A DNA stretch of 64,000 nucleotides from Eublepharis macularius. Taxonomy: Eukaryota > Chordata > Lepidosauria > Squamata > Eublepharidae. Shown one piece after another: positions 54,746 to 64,000 of the stretch (position 1 is the stretch's first letter; each line of letters starts with the position of its first letter). The position numbers and the translations under genes are program-made. Under the pieces are notes generated by a model that saw only the letters and a list, made by a program, of their open reading frames with translations, had not been told where the DNA came from and did no database searches. The DNA lies in the NCBI RefSeq assembly GCF_028583425.1, contig NC_072801.1:17008001-17072000 (forward strand). Reading direction: 5' to 3'.

Positions 54746-54749
54746 TGAT

Positions 54750-56290
54750 GACTATAATGGCAAGTGATCTGAATGAGGGCTACACACAAATATACGCAAT
54801 TACCACATACAGAATGTTCACCCCAAATAGAACAGTTCTCAGCGAAGAAATTCACACATTCTTCACATTTACAATAAATGGGTTGGACACTGTGGATCCA
54901 CTCCAGTGGCAGAGGAGTTATCCTCCAAATAAAGGAGCCTCCTCCTTCCACGTCTCTTGTGCCAGGAGAAGGATCCTTCGTCCGGAGGAGAAAATATTGT
55001 GGGGAGAAAAACCAACTTTTGCACAAACCAGAACACCGAAATATGGCACACACAAGACTTGTTTTCCATCCAAAGGGCAGATCCACTGAAGCGCTCTATA
55101 GAAGAAGTCTGCTTTTGCTGAAACCCTCAATGCCAGCCTTCCCTCCCACCACTAAAGCGGTCTTTCCTGAAGACTCTCAAAAAGACCTCTCAACCTTTCC
55201 CCATGAACTCTCAGAGAAAGCTCAGGAAAACTGAGCTAATTAGGAGGTAAGGCATAGCAAGCTCACCTATCACTGTCTGAGAAGCGTGTGTGTGTGTGTG
55301 TGTGTGTGTGTACACACACACACACACACACACACACAATGAGAAGTTTTGCTATTTAAACAAAAGATAAATAATGGTGGCCTTCTGAGCTTGGTATTTA
55401 CCCCCCTCTGTGAGCTGAAAGAGACCTCCAATGCACTTTTAGCATCATCATTAATTAATCACAGCGTCTCATTTTCCTTCTTGGCAGCTCCTTAGACTCT
55501 ATTTCTCTTTAGTGCAAACCTTCCATGAAATTGGAAGGACTGTATGTCACAAATTACTAGGGGCCGTGCCAATCTTTGGAAACTGAACTCTGTATCGAGT
55601 TCGCTGAAGGCTGAGCAGTGATCTCCTTAAAAATAAAAAAAAGGATACCAAACGCTTTAGCGGACTGCTGTGTATGGAAATGACTTCCCTATGTGACCAG
55701 AAATCAACATTCAAATCAAATACATGAAATCAGGTTCTCGTATTCTGGCCTCTCTGCATTTTTGCCTCACTCGCCCACACCACAACCCTCCAAGGACTTC
55801 TGACGTATCTGTTCACATCCAATCAATAGTATTCAGTTCCTGTTCCCAGGCCCTCAGTGCGGCATCCCCCCAGAACGTAAAGAAATCAGCCAAAAGGGTA
55901 GAGATGCTTAAGAAATTCTCACCATATAAATTTCTCCCTGGATGCTGCAGCTCTGAATTTCCCAGTCATATTTATTCGGTGGCACCACAATCTACTCTTC
56001 TTCCATTCAATTGTGGAGTTTTATACAGAGCAGTGTGCACGTGCTGTAGGACCCCTCATTTCTAATTTGTGTTTTGTACATCTGCCTCCACACTGATTTT
56101 TTGCTGTGGCTTATAATACATACTTGCACATCAGTAATGCTTGAGGACAGGTGGAGATAAAAAGCATGAATGAACCAAGGGGAGAGAAAGCTACAGAAAA
56201 CGGCACCCAAGACAATCTGGGAATTAATTTTAGTCATTCATGTTAAACCAGATGGAAGGTGCAACAGGGATGCAGGCAGAGTGAACCAAC
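54750..56290. other. No gene; (GT)n(AC)n microsatellite at 55285-55340
   Basis: 13 GT units followed by TA and about 14 CA units form a perfect inverted repeat. A 158-codon minus-strand open frame at 54610-55086 shows no domain I recognise and crosses repeat sequence; treated as chance. Confidence 0.45.
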
Positions 56291-56298
56291 AAAACAAG

Positions 56299-56510
56299 GG
56301 CCGATTCCCGACGACTAACCGGAAGGCGCTTCATGCCGCCATGTTCCGGATCGCGACGGGGAAAACGCGAAATATCGCGTTTTCTCACGCGAGTTTGGCG
56401 CGACGTCGCGCCAAACTCGCGCGAGAAAACGCGACATTTCACGCTTTGCCCGTCGCGATCCGGAACATGGCAGCATGAAGCGCCTTCCGGTTAGTTGTCT
56501 GGAATCGGCC
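56299..56510. mobile_element. Palindromic CpG-rich element, GGCC family, copy 6 (212 bp)
   Basis: GGCCGATTCCCGACGACTAA and mirror. The core AAAACGCGAAATATCGCG with CGCGAGTTTGGCGCGACGTC is shared with copies 1 and 2. Flanked by AAG at 56296-56298 and 56511-56513, an exact 3-bp duplication. Confidence 0.87.
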
Positions 56511-56811
56511 AAGGACTGCTAGCAGGCATCCAGCACTTCCTAAACAAAAGTCACGGAAGACAAACTGATTATACACCCAAAAGCAGGTTCTCCAACACAG
56601 CCCTTGGATCTCCTTGACACCCAAACAAAAGGTGAATTGCCACATCATCTTCAACAAACTTTGGCAAAGCTGAAAAAAATCACAGCACAATGTAAGATCC
56701 AGCACATCCAGTCAGCTCATGGAGGCATTTTTTTCTGGCTCAAGAAGCATGATAGTGAATCTCGTGTGTTGGGGGCAGGGGGGGGGGAATTCCTCGAGTC
56801 AGATGGGAGCA

Positions 56812-56890
56812 TCATAGAATCATAGAGTTGGAATGGGCCACACAGACCATCTAGTCCAACCCCCAGCCCAGTGCAGGATCAGCCTAAAGC
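56812..56890 (-). mobile_element. CR1-like LINE 3' end fragment
   Basis: CATAGAATCATAGAGTTGGA, CCATCTAGTCCAACCCCCAG: reverse of the CR1 3' terminus. It runs into a minisatellite. Confidence 0.75.
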
Positions 56891-57028
56891 ATCTCTGACA
56901 TCCGTTAGCATCTCTGTCCTCCTTTAAGCATCCTCCTAAAGCATCTCTGTCCTCCTTTAAGCATCCTCCTAAAGCATCTCTGTCCTCCTTTAAGCATCCT
57001 CCTAAAGCATCTCTGTCCTCCTTTAGCG
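56884..57028. repeat. 33-bp minisatellite
   Basis: About four head-to-tail units containing TAAAGCATCTCTGTCCTCCTT and TAAGCATCCTCC, the last three nearly identical. It lies 155 bp from the SHISA9 internal exon on its intron side. Confidence 0.92.
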
Positions 57029-57182
57029 GAGTGGTTGCAGAGGATCCAGCAAAATAAAACCTAGACGTTCAGGAAAGGCAGTCTTTCCCTTGAGTTTGGA
57101 AGGCAAACATGCAATTGGTTGGAACGGGAGACAGGGAGACAGAAGCAGAAGGAAGAAAAAATACTGCATTTTTGTTTCTTAC

Positions 57183-57338
57183 CCACTGCCTTTAAAGACG
57201 CGTACTTGTTGAGTTCCTTCCCTGGAGGCTGCTGTTCATATGGGTTTGTGATCTGTCCCATACTTGGAAAGGAGTGTGGATGTGTTAGCTGAGGAAGGAG
57301 GGGAGAGGTCGGCACCACATTATTCATCTGTGTTGCAT
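57183..57338 (-). CDS. SHISA9: SHISA9/CKAMP44-like internal coding exon (juxta-C-terminal segment)
   Basis: A 156-nt exon bounded by a strong acceptor (TTTCTTTCCTGCAG before 57338) and donor (G|GTAAGA after 57183). Both flanking introns are phase 1, so the exon is a multiple of three and could be skipped without changing frame. It encodes ATQMNNVVPTSPLLPQLTHP, then HSFPSMGQITNPYEQQ and PPGKELNKYASLKAV. The last base G joins CT of the next exon to make Ala, giving LKAV-A-DKVNDDFY across the junction. The segment is Pro/Gln/Asn-rich and is predicted to be disordered cytoplasmic tail; no membrane segment, signal peptide or Shisa cysteine knot lies here, so those exons are expected beyond the right edge of the window. 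Seen: splice sites, frame and phase agreement. Inferred: assignment to SHISA9 over other Shisa paralogues. Confidence 0.85.
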
Positions 57339-57885
57339 CTGCAGGAAAGAAAACAGGAGGAGAATCATCTAATTAAAAATAGAAGCATGATCAAGTATTG
57401 GAGATCAGTATCTATGTTGTAGCCCACTCTTTAAACTAACGCAGCGTTAGGCCAAGGGAGCCTCCATAATGGATTATAGGCATAGCTGAACAAAACAGGG
57501 CCGCTCCCCCATTTTGAAGGAAAAGGCACAGGCCAACTAGAGATGTTACCAGTAGGATTCCAAACTGGGCTCTTCATTCCAAGAGGAACAAAAATGGGGG
57601 GTGGAGCAACACTGCACGATGTCACTTCCAGTTGTACCCAGACGCGGTGCTCTAGGAATCGCCAGTCTCTATGGTAAAAACCACAGCGGTCTGGGGAATT
57701 CATAGAGTCATAATATCACTTCTGGGTACCACCAGATGTGCTGTTGCGTGACTCAAGCAACATTGCTTCCCCCCTTCATTTATGATACTGCGGAAGAGCA
57801 GCGGTGAGAATATGGAGCTGGAGGCAGAAGACTGCTCATCATGGCAAGCAATCTGGTAAACCTAGTAAATAGATTTAGTAATTAC
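57339..57885. other. SHISA9 upstream intron; old repeat
   Basis: 57580-57860 resembles the reversed GATGTCAC-type old repeat (CGATGTCACTTCCAG, AATATCACTTCTGGG). No exon. Confidence 0.4.
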
Positions 57886-57889
57886 TTTT

Positions 57890-58115
57890 CCCCCAGTTCT
57901 ATCTAACACAGTTTTATCCTTGCCTTTCTCCAAGGAGCAATGTGGCATACATGGTTCTCCCATTCCCATTTTATCCTCACAGCAACCCTGTGAGGTAGGC
58001 CAGTCTGAGAAAAAGTGAGTGCCCCAAGTCATCCGGTGAGCTTCCATGGCACAGTGGGGATTTAACCATGGTTCTCCCAGATCCCAGACTGACACTCCGT
58101 CTAACACTGGCACTA
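57890..58115 (-). mobile_element. MIR/CORE-like SINE, reversed
   Basis: ATCCTCACAGCAACCCTGTG, AGGTAGGCCAGTCTGAG, GGATTTAACCATGGTTCTCC. Confidence 0.55.
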
Positions 58116-58119
58116 CATC

Positions 58120-58990
58120 ACACAATGGGACTTTCCATTGGAAAGTTCAAGTTTCTTTCACAGTTCCATCCACAGCTGAGATCAAACTTCAGCTGTTCTT
58201 CTTCCCAATTATATCAATGATTGTTTTTGCAGCAGCTCTTTATTACAAAGAGCTGTAAAATGCTATAAAAGAACCAATAAAAGCAGGACATTTTCCACAA
58301 AAAAAAAAAAAATAGGAAGCACAAAGAATTGGTTAGCCCAACCACAAAAAGAAAGGGGGATACATATTCATCTACACTTAAGCCCAATCAACATCAGCTG
58401 ACTTCTAGGAACAGAAGTGACTGAAAACAAAGGAACTTCCATTATACATTAAAGCGGCAAGGCTGTTAGCAGGATTCACGGGTGCATAATGCTCTTTGGC
58501 TTGCACTTACGTGCTGCCATCCAAAAATTCTGTAGACTCCAATGTGCTCAAAAGATCAGGGAAGTCCTGCTGCTCTGAGCTCACCTCTTCATGAATACTC
58601 CTCTCTGATGAGAACCGAAATGCCTTGCTGAGGTCGAGCTACCTGAACAAAGGTTCTTCAGTGACTCACACTTGGAGGTAAATAATAAATGGGGAGCTAC
58701 ACAAAGAAATCCTACTAAGAGAAGCTGTACTGGTATCAAAACAAGAATTGTAAGATGGATCCTTTGAATCTACCCCACGAATGGTGGAGAGTTGGAGACT
58801 TCTAGGCACCCAAGGACCCTACTCCGGCAGAAGGCAGCTTGCTCCACACACCTCTTCTACCAGACCAATACTGCACCACCAAGCAGCGTGACAGACTTCT
58901 GAGTCTATAGAAGTCAGTGTGCTTATAAGGATGTAAACGCTGCTTGGATTGCACGGCACACCACATTTGATCAGAGGAAGGGCCTCTCTG
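58120..58990. other. No gene or recognisable repeat
   Basis: Unassigned intron with one poly-A run near 58300. Confidence 0.4.
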
Positions 58991-58995
58991 TCAAA

Positions 58996-59214
58996 TAGGG
59001 TTGCCAGGTTCAGGTTCAGAAATTCCTGGAGATTTGGGGGGTGGAACATGGAGAGGGCAGAGTTTGGGGAGGGGAGGAGCCTCACTGGGCTATGATACCA
59101 TAGAGTTCACCTTTCAGAGCAGGCATTTTCTCCAGGGGAACTGGTCTCCATTGCCTGGAGATCAGTTGTAATTCCGGGAGATCTCCAGCTTCCACCTGGA
59201 GGCTGGCAACCCTA
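58996..59214 (+). mobile_element. hAT-B element, copy 4 (219 bp)
   Basis: TAGGGTTGCCAGGTTCAGG to GGAGGCTGGCAACCCTA. The flanks do not show a clean 8-bp duplication. Confidence 0.82.
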
Positions 59215-59290
59215 CTGGCTGGCAAAGCAAGGCTCTGCCATTGGGGGAACAGATTTGTAGGGTGTGCACTCCATGTTTGTTATAGGTGGG

Positions 59291-59292
<2 letters not shown>

Positions 59293-59362
<70 letters not shown>
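59293..59362. repeat. (AT)n microsatellite, about 35 units
   Basis: Uninterrupted AT repeat; self-complementary. Confidence 0.98.
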
Positions 59363-59366
<4 letters not shown>

Positions 59367-59665
59367 CAAAAAGGACAATGTATTATAAATGAGATGAAAT
59401 TTTACTAGCTCAGCAAAATTTAGTAGCACAGTTTCCCAGTATTTTATGAGATACTAACATTAGCATTCTGCAGCCTGAATAGGCCAAAACCTGCCTGACA
59501 ATCCCTGAGCTATCTGGCCACTTAAAAAAAACCCTGCTATCCTGCTGAGTATATACCATAGAAGACCCACAGAAGAGGCATAGAAGCCAAAAGCCTGCCC
59601 TCAGCTGTTGGCATTCAGAACACAGAAATCCCATTTGGTCCTGATAATGACTCGGCTAATAATGA

Positions 59666-60090
59666 CTGGTGGACTTACTGAATTCCTCCATGAATCTGTT
59701 CAATTCCTCTTTAAATCCATGTAACATGGATAGTGACCATCACTGCATCTTTTAGCAGGAAGTCGGAGTCGGCTATTCATTATGTGGAAAAATATGTCCT
59801 TCCACCTACTCTGAATCAATTCCATTGATTGCCTCCAAGTTTTAGCATTATGGGAAAGGGAGAAAAAAGTTTCTTCTCTCCGTTTTCTCTGGCCTGTGCA
59901 TAATTGTATAAACTCCTATCGCGTCTTACTCCACTGGCAATTTTCCCCTCTGTCATTGAAACACCCCAAATCTCTTTAGTCTCTCCTCATTAACAAGGTT
60001 TTTCAACCCCTCCGCTGTTTTGATTACCCATTTCAGTACTTTTTCTAGCTCAAAGATGTCCTTTTTTTGAGATGGGGTGACCAGAGCTGT
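59666..60090 (-). mobile_element. CR1-like LINE 3' region
   Basis: The minus strand reads AATGAGGAGAGACTAAAGAG, ATAGGAGTTTATACAATTAT, TTCTCCCTTTCCCATAATGC and GTTACATGGATTTAAAGAGG, the usual succession of CR1 3' UTR blocks. Non-coding. Confidence 0.75.
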
Positions 60091-60403
60091 ACACAATGAC
60101 TTTCCAATTTATTTATTGCCACCCTGAATTCCTTGGAATATAAACTTGAGAGCCTAATCAACGTACTCAAGAATGGGATGGAGATAGGGTTGCCAGCTCC
60201 AAGTTGGGAAATTCCTGGAGATCTGGGGGGTGAAACCTGGAGAAAGTGGGGCTTGGGGAGGGAAAGGACCTTGGCATGGCATAATTCCATAGAGTCCAAC
60301 CCCCAAAGTAGCCATTTTCTCCAGGTGAACTGATCTCTGTGGCCTGGAGACCAGTTGTAATTCCAGGAGATCTCCAGCCACTATCTGGAGGCTGGCAACT
60401 CTA

Positions 60404-62270
60404 TTTTTTTTTGAAAAATTTTTTATTGGGTTAGAACATTTTTATTTTTACATTACAATCCGTTTTCCCCTAATTTTTCGTTTCTAACCCCCTCCCTTTC
60501 CCCCCCTTTTGTTGACTTCCAACAGCTTTCCCACCCTCTGTCCCTTTTCCCTTACTTCTATTAAATTCCTCTGTCTAAAACAGATATACATTCTCCATTA
60601 TATTAAGCAGTGCATCATTAACTCCTTTAATTATTATACACCCAAACTATACGTCTTTAGATAAACAATTTATCCCATTTTCCAGTTTTGAATAATTCTA
60701 TATAAACCTATATATCATAAACCATAAAAATTTCCCACATTTAAATCAAACAATTTGATTTGTTCTCTATATATTACTCATTTCAACTTTTTATGGTAAT
60801 TCTATATAACTCCTCAGATACTCAATCAATTTAACTCTTCTATACATTCAGTTTGGTGCATATAAATCTTGTCAAAGAAAGAAAATATTGTTAGTTAGTC
60901 AATCCTCATGTTTAAACCTTATCATTAATTATTCTCTATCAGTTGACCTATACATATCTATATATATCTCAATCAATTAATCTAACTGCTTATAAATTCA
61001 CATTTCTCTTCCTCCCCCGGTAAAGTCACCCCTCTCTTTTATACTTTTATTATATTTCAGTAGTTCTCAAACTGCCACAGTTTTCCTCCCACCTCCCATT
61101 TCTTCTCCAGGTATTGTTTCAGCTTCTCCCAGTCTGTGTTGAACTGCCCTGAGTCCAGATCTCTCAGTTTTCTTGTCATCTTATCCATTTCAGCCATATA
61201 CAGCAATTTGTAGATCCAATCTTCAATAGTTGGTACTTCTTGTACTTTCCATTTCTGCGCATACAAAAGTCTAGCTGCTGCAGTCATATAAAAAATCAAC
61301 GTCCTATGATGGGCTGGAATTCCCTCCATTCCCAAGTTTAGCAGCAGGAGTTCTGGGTTCTTATTTATTTGAAACTGTAAAATTTCACTCATTTCTCTTA
61401 TTATTTCCCCCCAGAACTGCCTAGCTACCTCACACGACCACCACATATGATAGAGGGAGCCCTCATGTTTCTTACATTTCCAGCATTTATTAGAAGTATT
61501 CAAATTCCCTAGCGCAATCTTCTTTGGTGTCATGTACCAACGATAGATCATTTTGAAGATGTTCTCTTTAATATTAATACATGTCGTTGTCTTCATTGTA
61601 GTTTTCCACAAGTATTCCCATGCCTCCATTGTTATTTCTTTATTGAAATTTATAGCCCATTTCACCATCTGTGTTTTAACTATCTCATCCTCAGTATACC
61701 ATTTCAGCAATACTTGGTATACCTTGGATATTCTTTTCTTGTCTTCTTTAAGAAGGGTCTGCTCTAGTTCCGAGTTCTCTGTTCGTATGCCCCCTTTTGC
61801 AAAGTCTGAGTTGTATAAGTCTCTAATCTGTCTATACTGAAACCAGTCATAGTTAGGTGATAGTTCCTCTTGCGTCTTTATTCTAAGTTTAGATACTTCA
61901 ATCTTAGTTATTTCTTTATACGTTAAACATTGTTGTTCATTATCCACAGCTCTCGGATCTATCACCTCATATGGAACCACCCACAAGGGGGTTCCGTCTT
62001 GTAAGTAAGTTCTATACTTCTTCCAGATTGTAAATAGACTTCTCCTTACAAAATGATGCAGGAACATCGAGTTGACCTTTACTTTGTCATGCCATAGGTA
62101 TGCGTGCCATCCAAAAATTTTTTTATATCCCTCTAGGGCTAATAGTTTCTTATTCTTTAATGTCATCCACTCTTTTAGCCAAACTAGGCAGATTGCATCA
62201 TGGTAAAGTCTCAGATTGGGCAGTTGCATTCCGCCTCTCTCCTTTGCATCTTGTAAAACTTTTACTTTCA
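60404..62270 (-). mobile_element. L1 LINE, 5'-truncated copy 2 (1867 bp)
   Basis: Minus-strand insertion with a poly-T start (poly-A tail) at 60404 and a 12-bp target duplication CTGGCAACTCTA on both sides. Holds a 653-bp 3' UTR and the ORF2 C-terminal third. The A-rich tail is short. Confidence 0.94.
61057..62270 (-). CDS. L1 ORF2 C-terminal region, copy 2 (404 codons, uninterrupted)
   Basis: Open from the truncation point to the stop at 61057; a reading frame continues by chance into the flank. Includes LRLYHDAICLVWLKEWMTLK, SLFTIWKKYRTYLQDGTPLW, VVPYEVIDPRAVDNEQQCLT, the Cys/His motif CWKCKKHEGSLYHMWWSC and the end KLWQFENY. This is the domain after reverse transcriptase in L1 ORF2, needed for retrotransposition but not catalytic. 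The absence of stops suggests a recent insertion. No promoter or start codon of its own is expected. Confidence 0.88.
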
Positions 62271-62290
62271 CTGGCAACTCTAGATGGAGA

Positions 62291-63135
62291 CCAAGCACAC
62301 TCCCGTTGGAGATGCACCGTTGTGCCCTGATTGTTTCAGTACACCCCACTGCTCAATAAGGCTGCTTTGTCTGGCTCACATGCTGGGCAGTCCCATCACC
62401 TTCAGAAGTTTTTATTCAACTGCATACCCTTCTTAGCACACGGGAATGTTGAGAGATTGGGACAGGCTAAAGCTGCTGAGCCACTGGCCGGTCTCTATGC
62501 TATAAAAGCCATTCACAGAACAGCATTTGGTTCCTGCTTATCCCCTTCAACGGAGCTAGAAAGCTGAACTTGTGACAATCTCATTAACTCCCTCAGCATC
62601 AAATGTAAGATTATGATGAGCAAGTAAAGGGGAAAGCTCAGCAGGAAGAGGCAGCCATCTTATTCCTGTGGAGCAAACGGGTCCCTATTTGGCAGCATCC
62701 CCGATGCCCCTGCAAAGGCAGCCAGCATTGTCAGGGATGCCTGCCACTCGGCTGTCTGCAGATAGCTAACCAAGCAGAGCGGATTTGCAGAGAGAAAAGG
62801 TGGAAGAGGGGGGAATCCAAGGTCATTTCTTCTAAGTGGTTGTTGTACATCAGAGCAGGTCGGCAGGTTGACCAATAAACATAAAACTTGCAACGAAATG
62901 GCTCCAGAGTATGAGCTTTTCAGTTTCACAAACAGCTGACTAAGGGGGACACGACAGAGGATTATAACAATATGTGTGGTGTGGAGAGGCAAAGGTCTTT
63001 CTCTCTCTTCCATAATACAAGAACTCCTGGACACCTTGTAAAAGGGACGAGCAGTAGACAACAAAACTGACTTCTTCACTAATATGTACTTTGTTTATAC
63101 AACCCGCTGCCACAAGATGTGGTGAGAGAGCATGA
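62291..63135. other. No gene or recognisable repeat
   Basis: Unassigned; the open frames here lack family motifs. Confidence 0.4.
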
Positions 63136-63139
63136 GGAA

Positions 63140-63325
63140 GTAAAGTGTTAAAACTAAGATCTGAGAGATTGAAGTTCAAATCTCAACATAATCATTTGGG
63201 CCATGAGGCTTTTTCCGCCTAATCTAGCTCACATGGTTGTTGTAAGGATAAAATGGGGAAGGGTGAACCAGGTGACCACCCCTGAGCTCCTTGGAGGAAA
63301 GGTGGAACATAAATGTGCAATACAG
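63140..63325 (+). mobile_element. MIR/CORE-like SINE
   Basis: GAAGTTCAAATCTCAACATA, GCTCACATGGTTGTTGTAAG, GATAAAATGGGG, CTCCTTGGAGGAAAGGTGG. Confidence 0.6.
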
Positions 63326-63646
63326 ATAAAGAGAAGTGACATTTGCTAATTTAGATGGCTTAAGGGCTTTGTTGCTGTTGATTCTGTGTTACAGAGGAGT
63401 GCAGTCACACACTTGCAAGAATCAGAACAGAACCTATCAGTAAAATGAATAGCTGCACTCTTGAGGAGGCGGACTCATAAATGAGCAAGGACAAAACCAA
63501 ACTAGGGGCTCACAAGTGGGGAGACGAGAAGCCCCATACATTTCTCTTTCCTTTTGTATGAGCGTCCTGCAGAAGTTAACAGCAGAGCATTTTCAAACAC
63601 GTGGAAGATACACACATGCACCAAAAGAGCTGCAAAACAAGACTGA

Positions 63647-63848
63647 GAGCCAAGCTACAAGTGACGCCTTACACAGGTTGGACACTTGTCAGCTTCCCTC
63701 AAGTTTTGATGGGAAATGTAGGCGCCCTGGTTTTACAGCTTGGCTCTCCATTACAGCTGCAAGACCAGGATGCCTACATTTCCCATCAAAACTTGAGGGA
63801 AGCTGACAAGTGTCCAACCTATGTCAGGCGTCACTTGTAGCTTGGCTC
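63647..63848. mobile_element. Palindromic element, GAGCCAAGC family, 202-bp subtype copy 3
   Basis: Same length and near-identical sequence as 18500-18701 and 19540-19741. Flanks TGA and TCA. Confidence 0.9.
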
Positions 63849-63851
63849 TCA

Positions 63852-64000
63852 GAGTGGGCACAGACCAGGAAAACCCTACGGACTGCCAGCCCGTGGCCCG
63901 TCGATTTTCACGGACCACAGACCACGAACTTTTCACGGACCAGCCCCATTCACGGACCAGTTCGTTGGTCCGTGGTCTGTCACTTCTGGCAGCCCCGGCG
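63852..64000 (+). mobile_element. hAT-C element, copy 3 (cut by window edge)
   Basis: GAGTGGGCACAGACCAGG followed by repeated CACGGACCA/TGGTCCGTG words, parallel to the GAACCA/TGGTTC words of copy 1. It abuts the palindromic element. The right end lies outside the window. Confidence 0.65.

Larger units (their letters stand above)
23343..57182 (-). other. SHISA9: SHISA9 last intron (33.8 kb, repeat-filled)
   Basis: The interval between the two coding exons starts with GTAAGA and ends with TTCCTAG in the minus-strand sense. It contains the gypsy provirus, L1 copy 1, two BovB pieces, two L2 3' ends and most of the hAT and palindromic elements listed here. I saw no further Shisa-like exon in it. 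Intron identity is inferred from the in-frame, phase-matched exons. Confidence 0.8.
60185..62282 (+). mobile_element. hAT-B element, copy 5, split by L1 copy 2
   Basis: The element proper is 60185-60403; its right-end bases CTGGCAACTCTA recur at 62271-62282 as the L1 target duplication. Its own 8-bp duplication GATGGAGA lies at 60177-60184 and, beyond the L1, at 62283-62290. Confidence 0.94.

Noticed and set aside
54610..55089. 158-codon minus-strand frame and overlapping plus-strand frames
   Set aside because: No domain or splice evidence, and part of it is L2-tail repeat. Treated as chance.
56170..56512. Arg-rich frames on both strands (KTRNIAFSHASL type)
   Set aside because: Produced by the CpG-rich palindrome; the same peptide pattern appears from the 5558 and 10063 copies on both strands.
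56884..57028. CRISPR-like array of regularly spaced repeats
   Set aside because: Units are contiguous with no unique spacers and the DNA is vertebrate; it is a minisatellite.
60045..60381. Short minus-strand frames overlapping hAT-B copy 5
   Set aside because: The same peptide pattern arises from the 40537 copy; it is element sequence, not a gene.

Overview
This window is vertebrate nuclear DNA, almost certainly from a squamate reptile and most likely a gecko-like lizard. I infer the organism from the repeat set: a complete Sauria-type tRNA SINE, a 5S rRNA-derived SINE, BovB (RTE), L2-, CR1- and L1-type LINEs, a Penelope-like element, a chromodomain Ty3/gypsy retrotransposon, and very many short DNA transposons. 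There are no bacterial-style operons, and nearly all long open frames are transposon remnants or chance. The species call is inference; the repeat identifications come from the sequence and from known families.

One host gene is supported. Two minus-strand coding exons encode the cytoplasmic C-terminus of a Shisa-family AMPA-receptor auxiliary protein, best matching SHISA9/CKAMP44. They are an internal exon at 57183-57338 and the terminal coding exon at 22984-23342, whose product ends in the PDZ ligand EVTV. The splice sites agree in phase and join in frame across a 33.8 kb intron (23343-57182). A 3' UTR runs left from 22983. Bases 1 to about 21900 are intergenic sequence downstream of the gene, and 57339-64000 is upstream intron.

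Layout: 0-4.5 kb holds a SINE fragment and a minus-strand Penelope-like GIY-YIG endonuclease remnant. From 5 to 22 kb the sequence is dense in short inverted-repeat elements (hAT-like with 8-bp duplications; palindromic elements with 3-bp duplications), plus a LINE endonuclease fragment. From 23 to 57 kb (the SHISA9 intron) it holds a stacked SINE/hAT/SINE block (23.9-24.5 kb), a rearranged Ty3/gypsy provirus inserted in an older repeat (26.6-30.6 kb), a 5'-truncated L1 inserted in a SINE (32.6-34.3 kb), an unclassified LINE with a (CAAT)n tail (34.5-36.2 kb), BovB and L2 pieces, two hAT elements with TAGAGATGGGCAC-like ends, and a GC-rich hAT element (52.7 kb). From 57 to 64 kb it holds a CR1 fragment, a hAT element split by a second L1 with a 404-codon open frame, and further palindromic elements.

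The most informative signal is the nesting. Many insertions keep recognisable target-site duplications, so relative ages can be read directly: L1 in hAT, L1 in SINE, hAT in BovB, hAT in 5S-SINE, gypsy in an older repeat. I did not find a convincing new protein-coding system. The best candidates for novelty are two families of whole-length palindromic elements with 3-bp duplications, the rearranged provirus, two L1 copies truncated at almost the same codon, and a recurring hammerhead-like RNA motif.
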